The notes beneath the pieces were generated by a model. The model was not told the DNA's origin. It searched no databases and saw only the letters and a list, made by a program, of their open reading frames with translations. Positions 53,575 to 62,178 of a DNA stretch of 64,000 nucleotides are shown piece by piece; position 1 is the first letter of the stretch; each line of letters starts with the position of its first letter. The stretch lies in assembly GCF_900141815.1 (NCBI RefSeq), contig NZ_FQYR01000002.1:124001-188000 (forward strand), read 5' to 3'. Source of the stretch: Rubritalea squalenifaciens DSM 18772. GTDB lineage: Bacteria; Verrucomicrobiota; Verrucomicrobiia; Verrucomicrobiales; Akkermansiaceae. A program made the position numbers and the translations under genes.

Positions 53575-54060
53575 TCAAAGTGCTAGAACCGGAATCATCA
53601 GGATCAGGAAAAAGAGCAGGAACAAACCGATGAAGATATAGCCCATCACCAGCCCGGCGATCGCAAGTCCATTGCCATCCATGTTAGGGTCATTCTTGCA
53701 CTGGCTCATCCCGATGTGGCCAAAGACTACAGCCAGGATCTGCGGCAGGATTAGCATGCCAAAGCTCAGTACGCTGATGATACCCAGCACCATCGCGGTA
53801 ATGGCCATCCCGCTGGTACGGCGTCTTGCCAGCCCCGGGACAGGCCCGACGGGAAAGCTATGTGGACTGGCGTAGGGCGTCACCGGGGTAGATGAAGCTG
53901 TCTCCATCTTGGAAGCCGCCACCCACTCAGGCATTCCCTCGCTCCAGACCAGCACCTCGGCAGGATGGTGACTAGTCAGGATCTGGTCCAGCTCAGCACG
54001 GCTTACCGGGCCATGCTGTTGGTTGTTCAGGGAATAGTACCAGTTACTCTGAGTGGTCAT
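53575..54060 (-). CDS. GYF_2-domain membrane protein with DUF4190-like segment
   Basis: 161 residues from the ATG at 54060. The N-terminus (NWYYSLNNQQHGPVSRAELDQIL ... VWSEGMPEWVAA) is the GYF_2-type domain. The C-terminus has two membrane segments with the DUF4190 pattern (MAITAMVLGIISVLSFGMLIL; GLAIAGLVMGYIFIGLFLLFF). Function unknown. It is a paralogue of the upstream gene at 54128 in its first 50 residues, and both are preceded by the same hairpin. Confidence 0.85.
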   Translation of the reverse strand: MTTQSNWYYSLNNQQHGPVSRAELDQILTSHHPAEVLVWSEGMPEWVAASKMETASSTPVTPYASPHSFPVGPVPGLARRRTSGMAITAMVLGIISVLSFGMLILPQILAVVFGHIGMSQCKNDPNMDGNGLAIAGLVMGYIFIGLFLLFFLILMIPVLAL

Positions 54061-54075
54061 GATGATGAGTTTTAC

Positions 54076-54108
54076 AAAAAAGGCGACTCCCATGGGAAGC
54101 CGCCTTTT
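54076..54108 (-). terminator. Hairpin/terminator just before the GYF gene at 53575
   Basis: AAAAGGCG (54078-54085) pairs with CGCCTTTT (54101-54108) around TCCC-AT-GGGA; T run on the minus strand, ending 15 bases before the ATG at 54060. Nearly identical in sequence to 54986-55018. Confidence 0.8.
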
Positions 54109-54127
54109 CAACATCTTGTTTTAAAGA

Positions 54128-54970
54128 TTAAAATCGACCTTTCTCCGCGCTATGCTCATGTGCAAAATTGATCACCTCGCACATGGATTTCATGCCAATC
54201 AGCTGGAGGATGAGTTGAATAAATCCAACCCCACTGACAACGATTCCCACGCACTGGCAAATCGATGCTCCTAGGAAAACGCCTTCTGAGCCCTGTGGTG
54301 CATGCTGGAGTGACTGGTACCTAGGCTTCGCCTCGTTCCACTCTTTGGCCCACTTCCAGTAGGCCACAAAGGTCCAGTAGATATTGAATAAGGGGATAAA
54401 CAGAAAACCGACTGCTTTCCCCGGTGTGGTGCTCGCTCCTGCCGGCTGAAGCACCGTCCAAGCGCGGTGCACGTAAATGAGACTCAGTATCGCCCCAAAG
54501 CAGATAATGCCCAGGCCCAAAAGTATCAACAGCACCGCGGGAATACTCACATCATCAGCTGGAGTCCCATAACTCTCCGCACTCATGACTCCCATCATGA
54601 CAATACCTATCAAAAATAGAACGACTCCACCAATCCAGGAGCCCAAAAGCAGTCCGTAATTCGCGCGTTTCACGAACGGCAATGGATAGTCGACCATCTG
54701 CATATCCAGCGCATTCGACGTCGGTGCCGCATAAGGGTTCAAGACTCCCTCCGCCGTAGCTGCTCCAGCCATCGGAGAAGCCGCCTGCGGCATGGGCTGC
54801 TGAGGAGTAAAATTAAGCTCCGTCACTGAACGTGCTGGAGACCAATTCGCCATGCCTTCCCTCCAGACCAGCGTGTCAGCCGGAAGCTCTGATCCGAGTT
54901 TGGCTTTCAGCTCTTCCGCGCCAATCGGCCCGTGCTGCTGGTTGTCCTTGGAATAGTACCAATTGCTCAT
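54128..54970 (-). CDS. GYF_2-domain multi-pass membrane protein
   Basis: 280 residues from the ATG at 54970. The N-terminal GYF_2 domain (NWYYSKDNQQHGPIGAEELKAKL ... VWREGMANWSPA) is followed by a proline/alanine linker and about four membrane segments (LLLGSWIGGVVLFLIGIVMMGV; AVLLILLGLGIICFGAILSLIYV; FLFIPLFNIYWTFVAYWKWA). The function of such proteins is unknown; the GYF domain probably binds proline-rich peptides. A paralogue lies directly downstream. Confidence 0.85.
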   Translation of the reverse strand: MSNWYYSKDNQQHGPIGAEELKAKLGSELPADTLVWREGMANWSPARSVTELNFTPQQPMPQAASPMAGAATAEGVLNPYAAPTSNALDMQMVDYPLPFVKRANYGLLLGSWIGGVVLFLIGIVMMGVMSAESYGTPADDVSIPAVLLILLGLGIICFGAILSLIYVHRAWTVLQPAGASTTPGKAVGFLFIPLFNIYWTFVAYWKWAKEWNEAKPRYQSLQHAPQGSEGVFLGASICQCVGIVVSGVGFIQLILQLIGMKSMCEVINFAHEHSAEKGRF

Positions 54971-54985
54971 GATGGGAGTTTCTAC

Positions 54986-55018
54986 AAAAAAGGCGACTCC
55001 CATGGGAAGCCGCCTTTT
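54986..55018 (-). terminator. Hairpin/terminator between lpdA and the GYF gene at 54128
   Basis: Same sequence as 54076-54108 (AAAAGGCG / CGCCTTTT around CTCCCATGGGA), again ending 15 bases before an ATG (54970). It lies 28 bases after the lpdA stop, so it can serve as the lpdA terminator. Confidence 0.82.
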
Positions 55019-55045
55019 GAAATATTTTGTCCTCAAAGGAATCTC

Positions 55046-56425
55046 TTAGAAGTGGATGGCGTGGCCGTCCGCATCCAGAGTTGCCTCGTGGATTGCCTCT
55101 GCGAGGGTCGGGTGAGCGTGGATGGTGCTGTGGATTTCATCCGTGGTGCACTCCATCTCAAGAGCGAGACCCATTTCAGCGATGAGCTCGGTAGCATTGT
55201 CACCGATGATGTGAGCGCCGAGGAGTTCGCCGTGCTCCTTACCGAAGAGAAGCTTCACGAAGCCTTCTGTGTCACCGGAAGCCTGGGCTTTACCGATAGC
55301 TGCGTATGGGAACTTGCCGACCTTGTACTCGATTCCTTCTTCCTTGAGCGCGCGCTCAGTCTTACCGACGGAAGCCACCTGTGGGTGAGCGTAAGTACAA
55401 CCTGGGAAGTTACCCACCTTACGTGGGGTGTGACCTTCCACGAAGAGACCTTCTACACACTGGATCGCCTCGAAGGAAGCGGTGTGCGCCAGCCATGGTG
55501 GGCCGGAAATGTCACCACAAGCGTAAACGTTCGGGATGGAAGTCTCATAGCGGTCACCTACCTTGATGAAACCGCGGTCGAGCTCAGGCTCAAGGCCGCC
55601 AGGAAGAACTGGAGCCACACCGATCGCTACCAGGCAGACATCCGCTGTGATTTCCTGAGTACCCTTGTCGTTCTCGACAGTGAGAGTCACGGAGTCGCCG
55701 TTGTCCTGAGTACCAGTCACCTTGGTGCTGGTGAGAACCTTGATACCCTGACGCTTGAAGGACTTGCCGATCTCAGCACCGACTTCATCGTCTTCCACAG
55801 GAAGGATGTTGTCCATCATCTCGATGAGAGTCACCTTGGTACCGAAGGCATTGTAGATGTAGGCGAATTCCACACCGATCGCACCTGCACCGATGATGGC
55901 GAGGGACTTAGGTTGCTCTTCGAGCACCATGGCCTCCTTGGAGGAGATCACAGACTTGCCGTTGAATGGAAGTGGTGGGAGTTCACGGGACTTACAACCG
56001 GTAGTGATGAGGATGTTCTTACCCTCGATAGTCTGGGTGGTGCCGTCTGCAGCTTTCACCTCAACGGTGTTTTCGCCAGTCACGGAACCGAAACCTTTGA
56101 TGTAGTCGACCTTGTTCTTCTTGAAGAGGAACTCGATACCACCGGCAAGACGGCCGGAGACCTTACGGGAACGACCAACAACCTGGGACCAGTCGTAGGA
56201 AAGATTGTCGAATGAAAGACCGAACTCCTTAGCCTTCTTGGTCAGGGTCTGGTACAGCTCAGCATTCTTGAGCAGAGCTTTGGTTGGGATACAGCCCCAG
56301 TTGAGGCAGGTGCCGCCAGCGCGCTCTACTTCGACGCAGGCTACTTTTTTACCGAGTTGTGCTGCGCGAATCGCGCCGACGTATCCGGCAGGGCCGCCGC
56401 CGATGACAATAAGGTCGTAGGACAT
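55046..56425 (-). CDS. lpdA: Dihydrolipoyl dehydrogenase
   Basis: 459 residues from the ATG at 56425. FAD motif GGGPAGYVGAIRAAQLG, the redox disulfide in GGTCLNWGCIPTKALL, the NAD motif GAGAIGVEFAYIYNAFG, the second FAD segment YACGDISGPPWLAHTA and the C-terminal HAHPTLAEAIHEA with the catalytic His-Glu pair are all present. It reoxidises dihydrolipoamide in pyruvate, 2-oxoglutarate or glycine-cleavage complexes; no E1 or E2 gene is adjacent. The upstream 36 codons of the open frame are not conserved and were not used. Confidence 0.95.
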   Translation of the reverse strand: MSYDLIVIGGGPAGYVGAIRAAQLGKKVACVEVERAGGTCLNWGCIPTKALLKNAELYQTLTKKAKEFGLSFDNLSYDWSQVVGRSRKVSGRLAGGIEFLFKKNKVDYIKGFGSVTGENTVEVKAADGTTQTIEGKNILITTGCKSRELPPLPFNGKSVISSKEAMVLEEQPKSLAIIGAGAIGVEFAYIYNAFGTKVTLIEMMDNILPVEDDEVGAEIGKSFKRQGIKVLTSTKVTGTQDNGDSVTLTVENDKGTQEITADVCLVAIGVAPVLPGGLEPELDRGFIKVGDRYETSIPNVYACGDISGPPWLAHTASFEAIQCVEGLFVEGHTPRKVGNFPGCTYAHPQVASVGKTERALKEEGIEYKVGKFPYAAIGKAQASGDTEGFVKLLFGKEHGELLGAHIIGDNATELIAEMGLALEMECTTDEIHSTIHAHPTLAEAIHEATLDADGHAIHF

Positions 56426-56722
56426 GGTTACGTTGTGTTGGTGATTGAAAATGAAAAAGGAATGCGTGCGCACGCTCTTTACGCGCGGAGGGTGTAGGCG
56501 GAGCGATGAAAGATCAAATAAAAAAAGGTGCAACCTAACCAGTCAGCTTTACCTTGAAGGACTTACTCTACCGCTCCGACCCTCTACACGAATGCTGACT
56601 ATACCGATGAACTTACTTTTATACCTTAGTTTAGACATAAGGATATAGCGAGGCCGCTATGCCTTGTGTTCCGCATTCAAACCCATCCCTCAATCACGCA
56701 AAATCAAACTCAAAAGAAAACC

Positions 56723-57874
56723 ATGAGAAAAAGCTACAAAACAACAGCCGCCTTCTGCCTGTCACTGGCATTCGGCTTCGCTGCTCAAAACCTGATCGCA
56801 GCAGACACGGACAAAGACACCGCCGCGAAAAGCGAGAAGAAGGATTCCAGCAAGCTGAGCATTGGTGACCAAGTTCCTGCTCTGGAAGGAGTCACCTGGG
56901 TACAGGGCGAGGAAATCAAAAGCTTTGATGAAAAAGGCAAGGTGTACATCGTCGAGTGCTGGGCTACCTGGTGCGGACCCTGTGTCGCCGCCATTCCTCA
57001 CGTGAACGACCTTCATAAGAAGTATCAGGACAAAGGCCTTGTGGTCTTAGGCATGAATGTCTGGGAAGACGGACTGGATAAAGTGGAAGGCTTCGTGGAC
57101 AAGAAGAAGGACGTGATGACCTACACCGTAGCCTACTCTGGCGGCAAGGGGTCCAACTTCGAAAAGACTTGGCTCAAGCCAGCCGGCGTACGCGGCATCC
57201 CGCACGCCTTCATCGTCAAGGACGGCAAGCTGATCCTGATGTCCCACCCGGCACAGATCAATGAGGAGCTCATCGACTCCATCATGGACGGTTCCTTTGA
57301 CCCAGTGGCACACGCCAAGCAAAAAGCCGAGGAGGAAGCCAAGGCCAAGGCCGAGCGCGCAAAGATCAACAATTTCAAGAAGCAACAGGACTGGGACGGC
57401 ATGATCGCCTACGCCAATGACATGGAAGACGATAGTGTCTCCAAAGGCATCTACCTGACTCAGGCAAATGTCCAAAAGGGTGACTGGGCAGCTCTGCTGA
57501 AACTCCGCGGCGAAGCCAACGAGAAGTTTGACCGATTCAAGCCCATGCACATCGACAGCCAGGCTGTCATGATGATGGATGCAGGAGAGGGCTCCAAGGA
57601 ATACGCGGCAGCTGCGCTCTCTGACATGAAAGAGATCGATCCAAAAGATCCACGAGCCGTGAGTGACTACATGAACAAAGCACGCCTCCAGTTCCTTGCT
57701 GGCGATGCCGAGGGAGCTAAAACCACTCTTGGCTCTGCCAAGGAGGCGCTGGAGAATACCAAGGATCCTCGTGCTACCAATTACTACACCAAGATCCTGG
57801 ATGCAGCAGACAAGGCTCTGGCTGAGGGGAACTACCCAAGCACCAAAGAGCTGATGTCCAAGATGGGCAGATAA
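56723..57874 (+). CDS. Exported thioredoxin-family protein with helical C-terminus
   Basis: 383 residues from the ATG at 56723. A signal peptide (AAFCLSLAFGFAAQNLIAA), a TlpA/AhpC-like thioredoxin domain with Cys84-Gly-Pro-Cys87 in ECWATWCGPC, and cis-proline segment GVRGIPHAFIV. Residues about 210-383 are charged and helical, possibly TPR-like. It uses ordinary cysteines, in contrast to the two UGA-containing thioredoxin-fold genes in this window. Monocistronic, ended by the terminator at 57901. Confidence 0.9.
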   Translation: MRKSYKTTAAFCLSLAFGFAAQNLIAADTDKDTAAKSEKKDSSKLSIGDQVPALEGVTWVQGEEIKSFDEKGKVYIVECWATWCGPCVAAIPHVNDLHKKYQDKGLVVLGMNVWEDGLDKVEGFVDKKKDVMTYTVAYSGGKGSNFEKTWLKPAGVRGIPHAFIVKDGKLILMSHPAQINEELIDSIMDGSFDPVAHAKQKAEEEAKAKAERAKINNFKKQQDWDGMIAYANDMEDDSVSKGIYLTQANVQKGDWAALLKLRGEANEKFDRFKPMHIDSQAVMMMDAGEGSKEYAAAALSDMKEIDPKDPRAVSDYMNKARLQFLAGDAEGAKTTLGSAKEALENTKDPRATNYYTKILDAADKALAEGNYPSTKELMSKMGR

Positions 57875-57900
57875 TCAGCTCACCGCGTGATTCATAGTTG

Positions 57901-57940
57901 ATCCCTCATGGCCACCTGGTCGTGAGGGATTTTTCTTTTC
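57901..57940 (+). terminator. Terminator of the thioredoxin-family gene
   Basis: ATCCCTCA (57901-57908) pairs with TGAGGGAT (57923-57930), then TTTTTCTTTT. The T run reaches the stop codon of the convergent lipoprotein gene. Confidence 0.85.
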
Positions 57941-58748
57941 AGCTCTGCATCTGGCGAGACAGTCGTACTTTCAAGTAGACCAGATAGGCAATCAACAAGG
58001 CCCCCATGATGGACATCACCAGCATGATCTGGAAGAGCAGGGGGTTGCCAGTTTCCTCGGACTCGCTCTGCTCTGGCTCACCAACCGCATCTGGCGTGGT
58101 GGAGCTCTCCTGCTTCAGCTTACCCTCGATAATGGCAAAGGCTTCGATGCCGTTCTCCGCCAGCTGCTTGAGCGAGTACTCCCACTTTACCGTCTGGCCA
58201 TCATCACTGACGACTCCACCTTCACTGATCACACCAACCTTGGCAGGAAACTTCCAAGAGAGAGTGATGCGTGTCTTCTCAGCGAGGGCGTTAAAGACAG
58301 CCTGTTGCTGAGCATCCTGCTGCTCCGGCATCTGCATGGTAATCTTATGCCTGAAGCCCATGCTGTCCTCTCTCGGTTCCAGAGAGATCTCAGTCTTGGA
58401 CTGCTCATCCTGGTTGAAATAAGCATTCAGATCCTGGAGGCGGGCAAATTTCAGCGTAGTGCGCTGCACCTTCTTGTCACCCACCAGCTCGATCGTGGAC
58501 TCGGTGATCTCCACTCCTGCCTTCTCAGCCTTGACGTTTTCCTCGGCCAGATAAGCATCTCTCTCGGCATCCAGCTCCTGCTGTGTAGGCAGGGCCTCAT
58601 TCTGATTCAGCGGATTCACCGCCGGCACCTCAGTGACCACGGACATTTCACCGGCACCCGTATCCTGGATGACTCCCTCAAACTTTAAATCCAGGCAACT
58701 GCTCAAGGTGAAGCAGAGTAGTAGAAGCGACAGCGTTCTCAGTATCAT
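57939..58748 (-). CDS. LppM-like lipoprotein with C-terminal membrane helix
   Basis: 269 residues. Lipobox LSSC near residue 18, a beta-rich domain with a helical insertion (PTQQELDAERDAYLAEENVKAEKAG), and a hydrophobic helix at about 240-262 followed by a basic end. It is clearly paralogous to the lipoprotein at 59374 (shared KAEKAGVE, LVGDKKV and LNA-FF/YF segments), but only this copy has the C-terminal helix. The fold recalls LppM/DUF3153-type surface lipoproteins. Function unknown. Confidence 0.8.
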   Translation of the reverse strand: MILRTLSLLLLCFTLSSCLDLKFEGVIQDTGAGEMSVVTEVPAVNPLNQNEALPTQQELDAERDAYLAEENVKAEKAGVEITESTIELVGDKKVQRTTLKFARLQDLNAYFNQDEQSKTEISLEPREDSMGFRHKITMQMPEQQDAQQQAVFNALAEKTRITLSWKFPAKVGVISEGGVVSDDGQTVKWEYSLKQLAENGIEAFAIIEGKLKQESSTTPDAVGEPEQSESEETGNPLLFQIMLVMSIMGALLIAYLVYLKVRLSRQMQS

Positions 58749-58860
58749 GCCCTAGATGAAGCAAGCCACACCGCGGATGACGAGCGCAAAAGAAATTTCT
58801 CAGGTCCTCGCCATGGTTTTCCACTCGCGCAAGTCCACGGATTCCGATAAGGCATCGAGC

Positions 58861-59319
58861 ATGGCAGTAGAGATAGAGCGCAAGTTTCTGGTAAAAGGAA
58901 CCTTCCCGGCAGGTGAGACCTGCCAAATGGTGCAGGGATACCTCTCGCTAGATCCGGAGCGCACCGTCCGCATCCGGATCGAGGAGGACAAAGGGGTTCT
59001 GGCGATTAAAGGGCGCTCACAAGGCATTTCCCGCGCTGAATACGAGTACGATGTACCACTGGCTGAGGCCGAGGAGCTGCTCAAGCTCTGCCTGGGATCG
59101 CTCGTACGCAAGACCCGCCACTACATTCCTCACGGCGACCACACCTGGGAGGTGGATGTGTTTCAGGGAGACAACGAAGGTCTGGTTTCCGCAGAGATCG
59201 AACTCAGCGCTGAGGATGAATCCTTCGAGCTTCCCGAATGGATCGGCCAGGAAGTCAGTGAGGACCGCCGCTATTCCAATGCAGCTCTCTCCAGAAGCCC
59301 CTTCAAGGACTGGGCATAA
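58861..59319 (+). CDS. CYTH-domain triphosphatase
   Basis: 152 residues from the ATG at 58861, which gives the signature MAVEIERKFLV (EXEXK motif at the N-terminus). Further conserved charged strands are VRIRIEEDKGVLAIKG, ISRAEYEYDVP, KTRHYIP, WEVDVF, and SAEIELS. CYTH enzymes cleave inorganic triphosphate or make cAMP; bacterial single-domain forms of this size are mostly tripolyphosphatases. The frame is open back to 58756, but that extension is not conserved. It lies between two paralogous lipoprotein genes on the other strand. Confidence 0.9.
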   Translation: MAVEIERKFLVKGTFPAGETCQMVQGYLSLDPERTVRIRIEEDKGVLAIKGRSQGISRAEYEYDVPLAEAEELLKLCLGSLVRKTRHYIPHGDHTWEVDVFQGDNEGLVSAEIELSAEDESFELPEWIGQEVSEDRRYSNAALSRSPFKDWA

Positions 59320-59352
59320 AAAATCTCCTGAACTCTGCGTGAGTCCAGGAGA
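59318..59352 (-). terminator. Terminator of the lipoprotein gene at 59374
   Basis: TCTCCTG (59324-59330) pairs with CAGGAGA (59346-59352), with ACTC/GAGT inside after one mismatch; six T follow on the minus strand. Confidence 0.8.
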
Positions 59353-59373
59353 CTGAGATTCTGTAAGAGCCGC

Positions 59374-60012
59374 TTACTTGTAGGTAGCGCTGAGATCGAG
59401 GCCCTTCTCAAAGAGATCCACGAGAGGCACGACCCAGGTGACTGACTTCTTGTCTTCACCGATCTTTCCGCCCTCGCTGGCTTCCGTGACCTCGCCCTCG
59501 AAGTTCCAGTTGAGCGTCATCTTGGCATCCTTCAGCATGGCTTTCATCATGGCCATCTGTTGCTCGTCTGGCTGCTCTTCTTCCTTGGCCACCTTCATGA
59601 CCATCTTGAAGGCTTTTTTGCCGTCCTTGTCTTCCAGAGTGACCTTGGTCTCGGTCTTGCCTTCCTCACCTTCGTTGAAGAAAGCGTTCAGCTTCTCCAA
59701 ACTGTCAAACTTGACGGTACTGGTCTCCACCTTCTTATCGCCGACCAGCTTGATGGAAAAGTCGCTCATCTCCACGCCAGCCTTTTCAGCCTTGGCTTTG
59801 TTTTCCTCGGCCCGGTCTTTGGCTTCCTGGTCCAGCTCTTCCTGGGTCGGGAGTTCGGCCGCTTGATCAAAGGGTGGTTTGGCAGGCGAGGTGACGGTCA
59901 TCGTCATTTCACCGGAGCCATTGTTCTTCAACTTGCTCTTCAATTCGAAGTCGATGCAGGAACTGAGCAAGACAGTCCAGGCGACAGCCATTAAGGCGGT
60001 AATTGTTTTCAT
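59374..60012 (-). CDS. LppM-like lipoprotein
   Basis: 212 residues from the ATG at 60012. Lipobox LSSC near residue 19, then a domain homologous to the lipoprotein at 57939 (GSGEMTMTV; KAEKAGVEMSDFSIKLVGDKKVE; EKLNAFFNEGE). It ends after the domain, without the membrane helix of its paralogue. The helical segment between residues about 50 and 75 is strongly charged. Function unknown; likely anchored in a membrane and exposed to the periplasm. Confidence 0.8.
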   Translation of the reverse strand: MKTITALMAVAWTVLLSSCIDFELKSKLKNNGSGEMTMTVTSPAKPPFDQAAELPTQEELDQEAKDRAEENKAKAEKAGVEMSDFSIKLVGDKKVETSTVKFDSLEKLNAFFNEGEEGKTETKVTLEDKDGKKAFKMVMKVAKEEEQPDEQQMAMMKAMLKDAKMTLNWNFEGEVTEASEGGKIGEDKKSVTWVVPLVDLFEKGLDLSATYK

Positions 60013-60151
60013 AGTATTGTTGGTTTTGGGGGGAACGTTGCGAGCCCAGCAAAACACGAGACCCTTAACCCCCGCATTCTCACCAATTTTCCCGGTAAAA
60101 TCAAGATCACAATGAGGGTGCCCTGATGGGCTTAGAAGCTGGACGAGGCAT

Positions 60152-60190
60152 AAAAAAAACTCCCGGACTCAGCAGGGAGGCCGGGAGTTT
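60152..60190 (-). terminator. Terminator of rpe
   Basis: AAACTCCCGG (60157-60166) pairs with CCGGGAGTTT (60181-60190); a long T run follows on the minus strand. Confidence 0.85.
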
Positions 60191-60223
60191 CTGGAAATTT
60201 AAGAATGGCTGTCGCGTGAGAGC

Positions 60224-60904
60224 CTAGGCTTCGCGGATAGCCTTGATGGCTGCTCCCATGTCTGGAGCCTTGAAGGTGGACGAACCTGCCACCATGACAT
60301 TGGCGCCCGCCTTTCCTGCGAGAGAGGTCGTCGTGGCATCGATACCGCCATCTACCTCAATGTGGAAATGAAGGCCGCGCTCTTCACGTAGTTTGACCGC
60401 TTTTTCAATCTTCGGCAGAACCTCCGTCATGAAAGCCTGGCCGCCGAAGCCTGGATGCACCGTCATGCAGAGCAGAAGGTCGATCTGGTCGAGGAAGGGA
60501 ACGATGTCCTCCACCGGGGTATTCGGGTTGATCGCCAGGCCGGCCGAGCATCCTGCCGCACGGATGCGGTCCAGCGTCTCGCCTACTTTGTGATGAGCTT
60601 CCAGGTGTACGGTGATCCCGTCCGCACCTGCCTCGATGAAGCGGGAGAGATAGTGATCCGGGCGGGTGATCATCAGGTGCACATCCAGGTAGATGTCATT
60701 GGACTCATGCACGGCATTGATCATATCCGGACCGAAGGAAATATTGTCCACGAAGTGACCGTCCATCACATCCATGTGCAGCCAGTCAGCCCCTGAGTTG
60801 ATAGCACGGGAAACCTCCTCAGTCACCTTTCCCCAGTCAGCAGCCAAGAGGGAGGGAGCAACGATTCTATCTGAACAATGCCAATTCTTCATATGTGTTC
60901 CCAT
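60224..60904 (-). CDS. rpe: Ribulose-phosphate 3-epimerase
   Basis: 226 residues from the ATG at 60904; an ATG at 60892 is also possible. Interconverts ribulose-5-phosphate and xylulose-5-phosphate in the pentose phosphate pathway. Family segments are IVAPSLLAADW, WLHMDVMDGHFVDNISFGP, DVHLMITRPDHY, VHLEAHH, GLAINPNTPVE, MTVHPGFGGQAF and EVDGGID, covering all metal and catalytic residues. Confidence 0.95.
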   Translation of the reverse strand: MGTHMKNWHCSDRIVAPSLLAADWGKVTEEVSRAINSGADWLHMDVMDGHFVDNISFGPDMINAVHESNDIYLDVHLMITRPDHYLSRFIEAGADGITVHLEAHHKVGETLDRIRAAGCSAGLAINPNTPVEDIVPFLDQIDLLLCMTVHPGFGGQAFMTEVLPKIEKAVKLREERGLHFHIEVDGGIDATTTSLAGKAGANVMVAGSSTFKAPDMGAAIKAIREA

Positions 60905-60995
60905 AATCCCTGAATTCCCATCCCGCACGAGCCGAAACGTATACTGACACGAAAATATGCGTGTCATGAAAAGCTCCCGTGGTTACACCTGAGCC

Positions 60996-61529
60996 ATGAG
61001 CGACGACTTCGTGTTCGACATGACCAGTGATGACTTCTTCATGCAGCAGGCCTTGCGTGAAGCCCGGAGGGCCTATCAAGCCACCGAGGTTCCTATTGGT
61101 GCGGTCATCGTCAAAGACGAAAAGATCATCGCCCGTGCCTGGAACCAGGTAGAAACCCTTAAAGACGCCACGGCTCACGCCGAAATGCTGGCTCTCACCG
61201 CCGCCCAGAACGTCCTCGGCGACTGGCGGCTGGAAGGCTGCACCCTCTACGTGACCAAGGAACCCTGCCCGATGTGTGCCGGCGCCATCGTACATTGTCG
61301 CCCAGACAGGGTGGTTTACGGCTGTCCAGACCCGAAAGGTGGGGCTGCTGGCGGCTGGATCAACCTTCTCGACTCCAATCCTCCACTCAACCACCGCTGC
61401 GATATTACCTCCGGCGTCATGCATGACGACTGCCTCGGCATCCTGCAGGGCTTTTTCAGGGAAGCCCGTGAGAAAAAGAAGCTCGAACGTGAAGCACGCA
61501 AAAACCTGGACCAGGGTGATTTGAATTAA
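60996..61529 (+). CDS. tadA: tRNA-specific adenosine deaminase
   Basis: 177 residues. Deaminates adenosine 34 of tRNA-Arg(ACG) to inosine. Zinc site HAEMLAL (with catalytic glutamate) and PCPMCAGAIVHCR, plus the family segment YGCPDPKGGAAGG. A second in-frame methionine at residue 9 could also be used. Divergent from rpe, with 91 bases between the starts. Confidence 0.94.
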   Translation: MSDDFVFDMTSDDFFMQQALREARRAYQATEVPIGAVIVKDEKIIARAWNQVETLKDATAHAEMLALTAAQNVLGDWRLEGCTLYVTKEPCPMCAGAIVHCRPDRVVYGCPDPKGGAAGGWINLLDSNPPLNHRCDITSGVMHDDCLGILQGFFREAREKKKLEREARKNLDQGDLN

Positions 61530-61979
61530 GCTTTTGCCCTGATCTTCGTGACAATTTTAGCCCAGTTACACCATGGGCAAACACAGGAGATGACAATTCA
61601 TTCATCTTGCATCCTCGCGCCTATGCATCCATTACGGGGCAATGCTTTGAAGCCCATCAAAGGCGACCAAGCGATGCCAAAAACCACCAATGTACCCCTA
61701 AAATATCAAGACGTCTATCATATCTGAGCCCTATTTGAGTAGATAGATGAATGTAATGAATTCGGGTTACAATTTTTTATGCTGAATTGGTGACAATTTT
61801 CGATAAATTTTGCAAAGGGCTCCCAAAATTATTCATAAGTTATTCACAGTGAGTGAGTAAAAAAAATGCAACGTCGTGACTTTTTTGACATATTTTTTCT
61901 CGACAAATCTCAAAAACGAGTGAAGTATAACCACGCCACCTTGAGGCAACTAAAAGCAAAACGACACACACACACTTCT
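61530..61979. other. AT-rich intergenic stretch
   Basis: No gene is seen in these 450 bases. The stretch becomes very AT-rich after 61700. It holds three copies of TGACAATT (near 61549, 61590 and 61791), one DnaA-box-like TTATTCACA, and a possible promoter (TTGACA at 61885; TATAAC at 61926-61931) just before the hairpin at 61980. Confidence 0.5.
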
Positions 61980-62010
61980 AGCGGGGAACTCCGGTTCCCC
62001 GCTTGAATTG
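61980..62010 (+). terminator. Very stable hairpin with UCCG tetraloop
   Basis: AGCGGGGAAC (61980-61989) pairs perfectly with GTTCCCCGCT (61994-62003) around TCCG, a UNCG-type tetraloop. Only a weak T tract (TTGAATTGTTTAT) follows. It could end a small RNA begun near 61935 or a long tadA transcript. Confidence 0.5.
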
Positions 62011-62104
62011 TTTATGGGGGGCGCCATTGGGGTGGCTGGAGGGGAATACCTAAAGAACGCCCCAGCAAGGCATTGTCTTAGAATTCTTAGAACAATTGTT
62101 CATG
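62011..62104. other. G-rich intergenic segment
   Basis: Contains GGGGCG and CGCCCC pairing across about 45 bases, with GCCA/TGGC inside, and a palindrome GAACAATTGTTC. No reading frame. Possibly part of a structured RNA with the preceding hairpin. Confidence 0.35.
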
Positions 62105-62141
62105 AAAAAAGCGAGGCCCCCGCTGGAGGAACCTCGCTTTT
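62105..62141 (-). terminator. Terminator of accC
   Basis: AAAAGCGAGG (62107-62116) pairs with CCTCGCTTTT (62132-62141); six T follow on the minus strand. Confidence 0.85.
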
Positions 62142-62178
62142 CTTATAGATCTATTGGTTTAAAATCCCTTGAGAGATT

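Noticed and set aside
61848-61858. DnaA-box-like TTATTCACA in an AT-rich region as a replication origin
   Set aside because: Only one box is present there, no dnaA, dnaN or gidA gene is near, and similar 9-mers occur at 35080 and 35184 in an unrelated gap.
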